A stretch of DNA of 64,000 nucleotides, taken from contig NZ_BMMB01000002.1 in the NCBI RefSeq assembly GCF_014645615.1, positions 496,001 through 560,000 of the forward strand, written 5' to 3'. The DNA comes from Paenibacillus hunanensis (GTDB taxonomy: Bacteria; Bacillota; Bacilli; Paenibacillales; Paenibacillaceae). Made by a program: the position numbers and the translations under genes. The first letter of the stretch is position 1. Each line of letters opens with the position of its first letter. The notes below the pieces were generated by a model. It was not told where the DNA came from. It ran no database searches and was given only the letters and a program-made list of their open reading frames with translations. Below, in pieces: positions 61,246 through 64,000 of the stretch.

Positions 61246-62787
61246 TTAGCCTGCCAGCTTCGGATACACTCCCGGGCCAATCGGTAAACCAAGCCAATAC
61301 CATACGACCAGTAGTAGCGACCATACCGCGAGAAATACGATCGGATACGGCAGCACCAGCGAGTAATAGGTGCCCAGCTTCGCATCCTTACGGTAGCGCT
61401 GGAGAAAGCCGAGGAATAACGGTAAAAATGGCGACATCGGTGCAAACGGAATGACCGCCGAGTCTGCTACCCGGAAGATCATTTGTGCAAAGGCAGGATG
61501 ATACCCGAGCAGCATGAACATCGGTACAAATACAGGTGCCAGAATCGACCAGATCGCCGAGCCACTGGCGATGAACATACATAGAAATGCGGATAGGAAC
61601 ATCAGACCGAGAAAGGCAGGTACGCCCGTCATATTCGTCTTTTCCAGCAGATCCGTCAATCCAAGCGCCATGAACTTGCCCATATTGCTCCAGTTGAAAA
61701 ATGCGACAAACTGAGCCAGTGGAAATACCATGACGATAAAGCCAGCCATTCCCTTCATCGGGTCGGTCAGCAGTCGTGGCAGATCATTCTGATTGCGAAT
61801 CTGTCTGGTCGTAATTCCATACGCAATCGCAGCAACGAAGAAGAGGAAAATAATAATCGGCACAATACCCGACATGAATGGAGAAGGCACAATCGTACCC
61901 AGCTCTGGATCACGCAGCAGACCACCGGATGGCAATACCAGTACCGCCAGAATTGCCAGCGCACCGAGCACAGCCAGCCCACTCACGAGCAAACCGCGAT
62001 TTTGCTGTGGTGTTAGCGTTTCGAGGCGATCTTCCTCTTCATGTGGACGATAGGCTGGCAAGCGTGGCTCGACAAATTTATCTGTTAACAGTCCCCCTGC
62101 AATTGTCAGCACAACGACCGATACCGCCATAAAGAACCAGTTATCCAGCACACTCACGCTAGCCGCTGGATTAATCGCCGCTGCCGCCTCGGTACTAATG
62201 CCAGACAGCAGTACATCTGTCGTAACGATCAGCAGATTGGCGGTAAAGCCTGAGCCGACCCCTGCAATCGCTGCCAGCAGCCCTGCCACAGGATGGCGTC
62301 CAACCGCAAGAAACATAAGTGCACCGAGTGGAGGCATAATGACGAGCGCTGCATCGGACGACACATGACTGAAAAAGGCGATAAACAGCACCATATAGCT
62401 GGCATAGCGCGCACTAACACGCGAAGCCATTTTCAGCATCAGTGCCTGCAATAAACCAACCTTCTCCGCCAGCCCTGCTCCCAGTACCAGCGCCAGAATA
62501 GAGCCGAGTGGCTTGAAGCCGCTAAAGTTGGCAATGATATTCGGTAGCATCCACTGAATGCCTTCTGCACTGAGCAGATTTTTCACCGTGACCTGCTCGC
62601 CATTAGTTGGATCGGTAACCGAGATGTCCAGCCATGACAATATCGCAGTCGCTGCCATCAGAATCGCGATCAGATAAATGAACAACAAAAACGGATTCGG
62701 AATTTTGTTACCAACCCGCTCAACCCATCCAAACAATCCCGTCTCGCCACTATGCTGCTTCAACGCCAACTCGTTTGCTCCACTCAC
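61246..62787 (-). CDS. abgT: AbgT-family p-aminobenzoyl-glutamate transporter
   Basis: The 513-residue polytopic membrane protein starts 'GLFGWVERVGNKIPNPFLLF', the signature N-terminus of AbgT. It has 'IANFSGFKPLGSILALVLGA', 'HVSSDAALVIMPPLGALMFL' and 'GSGFTANLLIVTTDVLLSGI', and the second re-entrant region 'IASGSAIWSILAPVFVPMFM'. AbgT proteins import p-aminobenzoyl-glutamate, or in some species export sulfonamides. The start is GTG at 62787, 7 nt after AGGGGGAAGG. It is the first gene of the abgT-abgA pair. The upstream 62788-62983 region is AT-rich and should hold its promoter. Confidence 0.92.
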   Translation of the reverse strand: MSGANELALKQHSGETGLFGWVERVGNKIPNPFLLFIYLIAILMAATAILSWLDISVTDPTNGEQVTVKNLLSAEGIQWMLPNIIANFSGFKPLGSILALVLGAGLAEKVGLLQALMLKMASRVSARYASYMVLFIAFFSHVSSDAALVIMPPLGALMFLAVGRHPVAGLLAAIAGVGSGFTANLLIVTTDVLLSGISTEAAAAINPAASVSVLDNWFFMAVSVVVLTIAGGLLTDKFVEPRLPAYRPHEEEDRLETLTPQQNRGLLVSGLAVLGALAILAVLVLPSGGLLRDPELGTIVPSPFMSGIVPIIIFLFFVAAIAYGITTRQIRNQNDLPRLLTDPMKGMAGFIVMVFPLAQFVAFFNWSNMGKFMALGLTDLLEKTNMTGVPAFLGLMFLSAFLCMFIASGSAIWSILAPVFVPMFMLLGYHPAFAQMIFRVADSAVIPFAPMSPFLPLFLGFLQRYRKDAKLGTYYSLVLPYPIVFLAVWSLLLVVWYWLGLPIGPGVYPKLAG

Positions 62788-62983
62788 TAGCCTTCCCCCT
62801 ATTAAAAGAACTATTAACGATAATTTCGTTTAATTGATTATAGAAACAGAGTTGGAGTGAAGCAATAGATATGTCAGCTATTTTTACGAAAATATTCAAA
62901 TAAAATTATAATTATGCATATTTGTATCACTCGATGGCAGTTATGTATCAATTCACTGTACGGATTGGAATGATGTTGAGCTC

Positions 62984-63039
62984 AAAATAAAAAAAGCCTG
63001 ACATGAGAAAGGAACTAGATTCCCTTCTCCTATCAAGCT
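62984..63039 (-). terminator. intrinsic terminator of the YcnI-like gene
   Basis: On the minus strand a two-part stem forms: AGCTTGA with TCAGGCT outside, and GAGAAGGGAA with TTCCTTTCTC inside. It is followed directly by TTTTTTTATTTT. It lies between the YcnI-like stop and the abgT gene; the rest of 62788-63192 has no gene. Confidence 0.78.
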
Positions 63040-63192
63040 CATATTGGACAAAGTGATATTTATGCTGCTGCTCCACTTTGTATGATGATTCGATACAGCG
63101 ATTCACTGTTCGTACCGGTTTGCTCATGCATGTGCCACACACTATATATGGTGCAGCGCATTTTCACTTTCTGCCTCTTTCTTGATTGTTTC

Positions 63193-64000
63193 TTACTTCG
63201 TACCATGCTTACGTGCAGCTGTTACCCATGCACCAATCGCAGCGATCAGCGCTACAATTGCAATGACCAGTGTCGCGGTCTGCATACCGCTGCTGGCAGC
63301 AGGTGCCGCCTGAGCTGGAGCTGCATTATTGCCAGCTGCCATTGTATCTGTTGCTTCTCCAGTTGCCGTCGTATCCGTACTTGTCTCTGTGCCAGTAGCT
63401 GCGCTATTGTCCATGCTTCCACTTGTTTCCGTACCAGCTGCCGACGTTTCGGTTCCGCTACCTGCGGTGCCTGCACTGTCATGTCCATGATCAGTAGTTG
63501 CAGCTGCGCCTGTAGCGCCATCCTTGCTAACTACTGTGATCGAATGCGGAGAGTCACTGCCTTTATCACCTGTCCACTGTACAATGCTACCATCACTGTA
63601 ATATTGGAAAGCGTCCCATACGAGATCGCTATCCTTGTCCGGATTTTGACCTACAAATACAAATTGCTGGAATTGACCGGCTTCAATGCCGCCACTTTCC
63701 GCTTCCCATGTAACTGTCGATACTTCACCTGCATCATTTTTCTCTGTCGTTACCTTCCAGCCTGGAACAGGCTGATACTGCTTGAAGGAGAGGTTTTCCG
63801 GCACCTTGAGTGTGACCTTGATCGTCGGAATATCTTTCTCTGATGGTACCTTGATTGTGTACGTTTCCCATGCGCCTGTCATCGATTCCGCAGGTTTAAC
63901 CGTTACATGCGCACTTGCCACGCCTGTAAAGACGATCATTCCTGTTAAAGTAACAGCCGAAGCTACCGTTGCCAAGCGAGTCCAAAACGAATTGTTTTTC
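63193..64000 (-). CDS. ycnI: YcnI-like (DUF1775) copper-associated exported protein, 5' end cut by window
   Basis: At least 268 residues are visible; the frame stays open to the window edge and the start lies beyond it. A signal-peptide core 'VTLTGMIVFTGVASA' precedes the mature N-terminus 'HVTVKPAESMTGAWETYTIK'. The His after the cleavage site and the following Trp are the copper ligands in YcnI-type proteins. 'IKVTLKVPENLSFKQYQPVP' and 'GIEAGQFQQFVFVGQNPDKD' continue the DUF1775 sandwich. A Thr/Ser/Gly-rich linker and a C-terminal transmembrane helix with basic 'AARKHGTK' anchor it. In Bacillus, ycnI sits with the copper importer ycnJ, expected to the right, outside the window. A TTG at 63975 is not a credible start since it would cut the signal peptide. 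Confidence 0.85.
   Translation of the reverse strand, partial: KNNSFWTRLATVASAVTLTGMIVFTGVASAHVTVKPAESMTGAWETYTIKVPSEKDIPTIKVTLKVPENLSFKQYQPVPGWKVTTEKNDAGEVSTVTWEAESGGIEAGQFQQFVFVGQNPDKDSDLVWDAFQYYSDGSIVQWTGDKGSDSPHSITVVSKDGATGAAATTDHGHDSAGTAGSGTETSAAGTETSGSMDNSAATGTETSTDTTATGEATDTMAAGNNAAPAQAAPAASSGMQTATLVIAIVALIAAIGAWVTAARKHGTK

Noticed and set aside
1..64000. tRNA, rRNA, transposase or phage genes
   Set aside because: Looked for by eye on both strands; no cloverleaf ends, rRNA motifs, DDE transposase or integrase motifs were seen.

Overview
The window looks like chromosomal DNA of an endospore-forming Bacillales member, most likely Paenibacillus. Supporting signs are two YheC/YheD-type ATP-grasp spore-coat proteins, a Spo0E-like phosphatase, a copper-amine-oxidase-N 'stalk' domain protein, strong AGGAGG-type ribosome binding sites, and frequent TTG and GTG starts. 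No rRNA, tRNA, CRISPR array, transposase or phage gene was seen. Most genes are on the minus strand.

Left part (1-24 kb), mostly housekeeping and envelope genes. It holds a DNA photolyase, a HAD phosphatase, and a CsbD-like stress protein behind a SigB-like promoter. A pair of exported proteins follows (a stalk-domain protein and a 1138-residue secreted protein), then a GT-C-type membrane glycosyltransferase. A plus-strand four-gene operon resembles the enterobacterial yjf set: hypothetical, Cys-containing membrane/lipoprotein-like protein, glutathionylspermidine-synthase-like ATP-grasp ligase, DUF350 membrane protein. A 20-copy hexamer array sits inside this operon. Next come an exported OB-fold/amidotransferase-like protein, a GntR regulator with an MFS transporter, an FMN reductase, an aldo-keto reductase, a Spo0E-like phosphatase, a stand-alone GTP cyclohydrolase II and an FAD monooxygenase.

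Central part (24.3-56.0 kb), an accessory island of about 32 kb. Read along the minus strand it encodes: an exported VWA protein; a tubulin/FtsZ-like GTPase; a large protein that I read as a GTP-site-dead tubulin-like paralog; a membrane VWA protein; a beta-rich protein; a zinc-ribbon GTPase (DO-GTPase2-like); and a GAP1-like protein with a transmembrane segment and a Ser/Thr-rich outer part. Two YheC/D ATP-grasp proteins and an FAD monooxygenase follow. The series ends in a translationally coupled triad: TerB_N/TerB_C protein with a degenerate SNF2-like N-terminus, BrxC/D-like ATPase, Lhr-like helicase. A divergent plus-strand operon encodes three membrane-anchored proteins. The mix of cytosolic GTPases and filament-type proteins, membrane sensors and nucleic-acid remodelling enzymes suggests a stress or conflict system. 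That function is inference.

Right part (56.4-64 kb). An abgT-abgA / regulator / small membrane protein / abgB cluster is predicted to import and hydrolyse p-aminobenzoyl-glutamate or similar amidated substrates. Its regulator is unusual: a sensor domain, a degenerate GGDEF-like domain and a winged helix. The window ends inside a YcnI-like copper-associated gene that is cut at its 5' end.

A family of palindromic dispersed repeats lies in the intergenic regions. Two near-identical copies of about 185 bp lie in opposite orientation at 21.2 and 49.9 kb, and degenerate relatives lie at 15.5, 16.1 and 52.6 kb.
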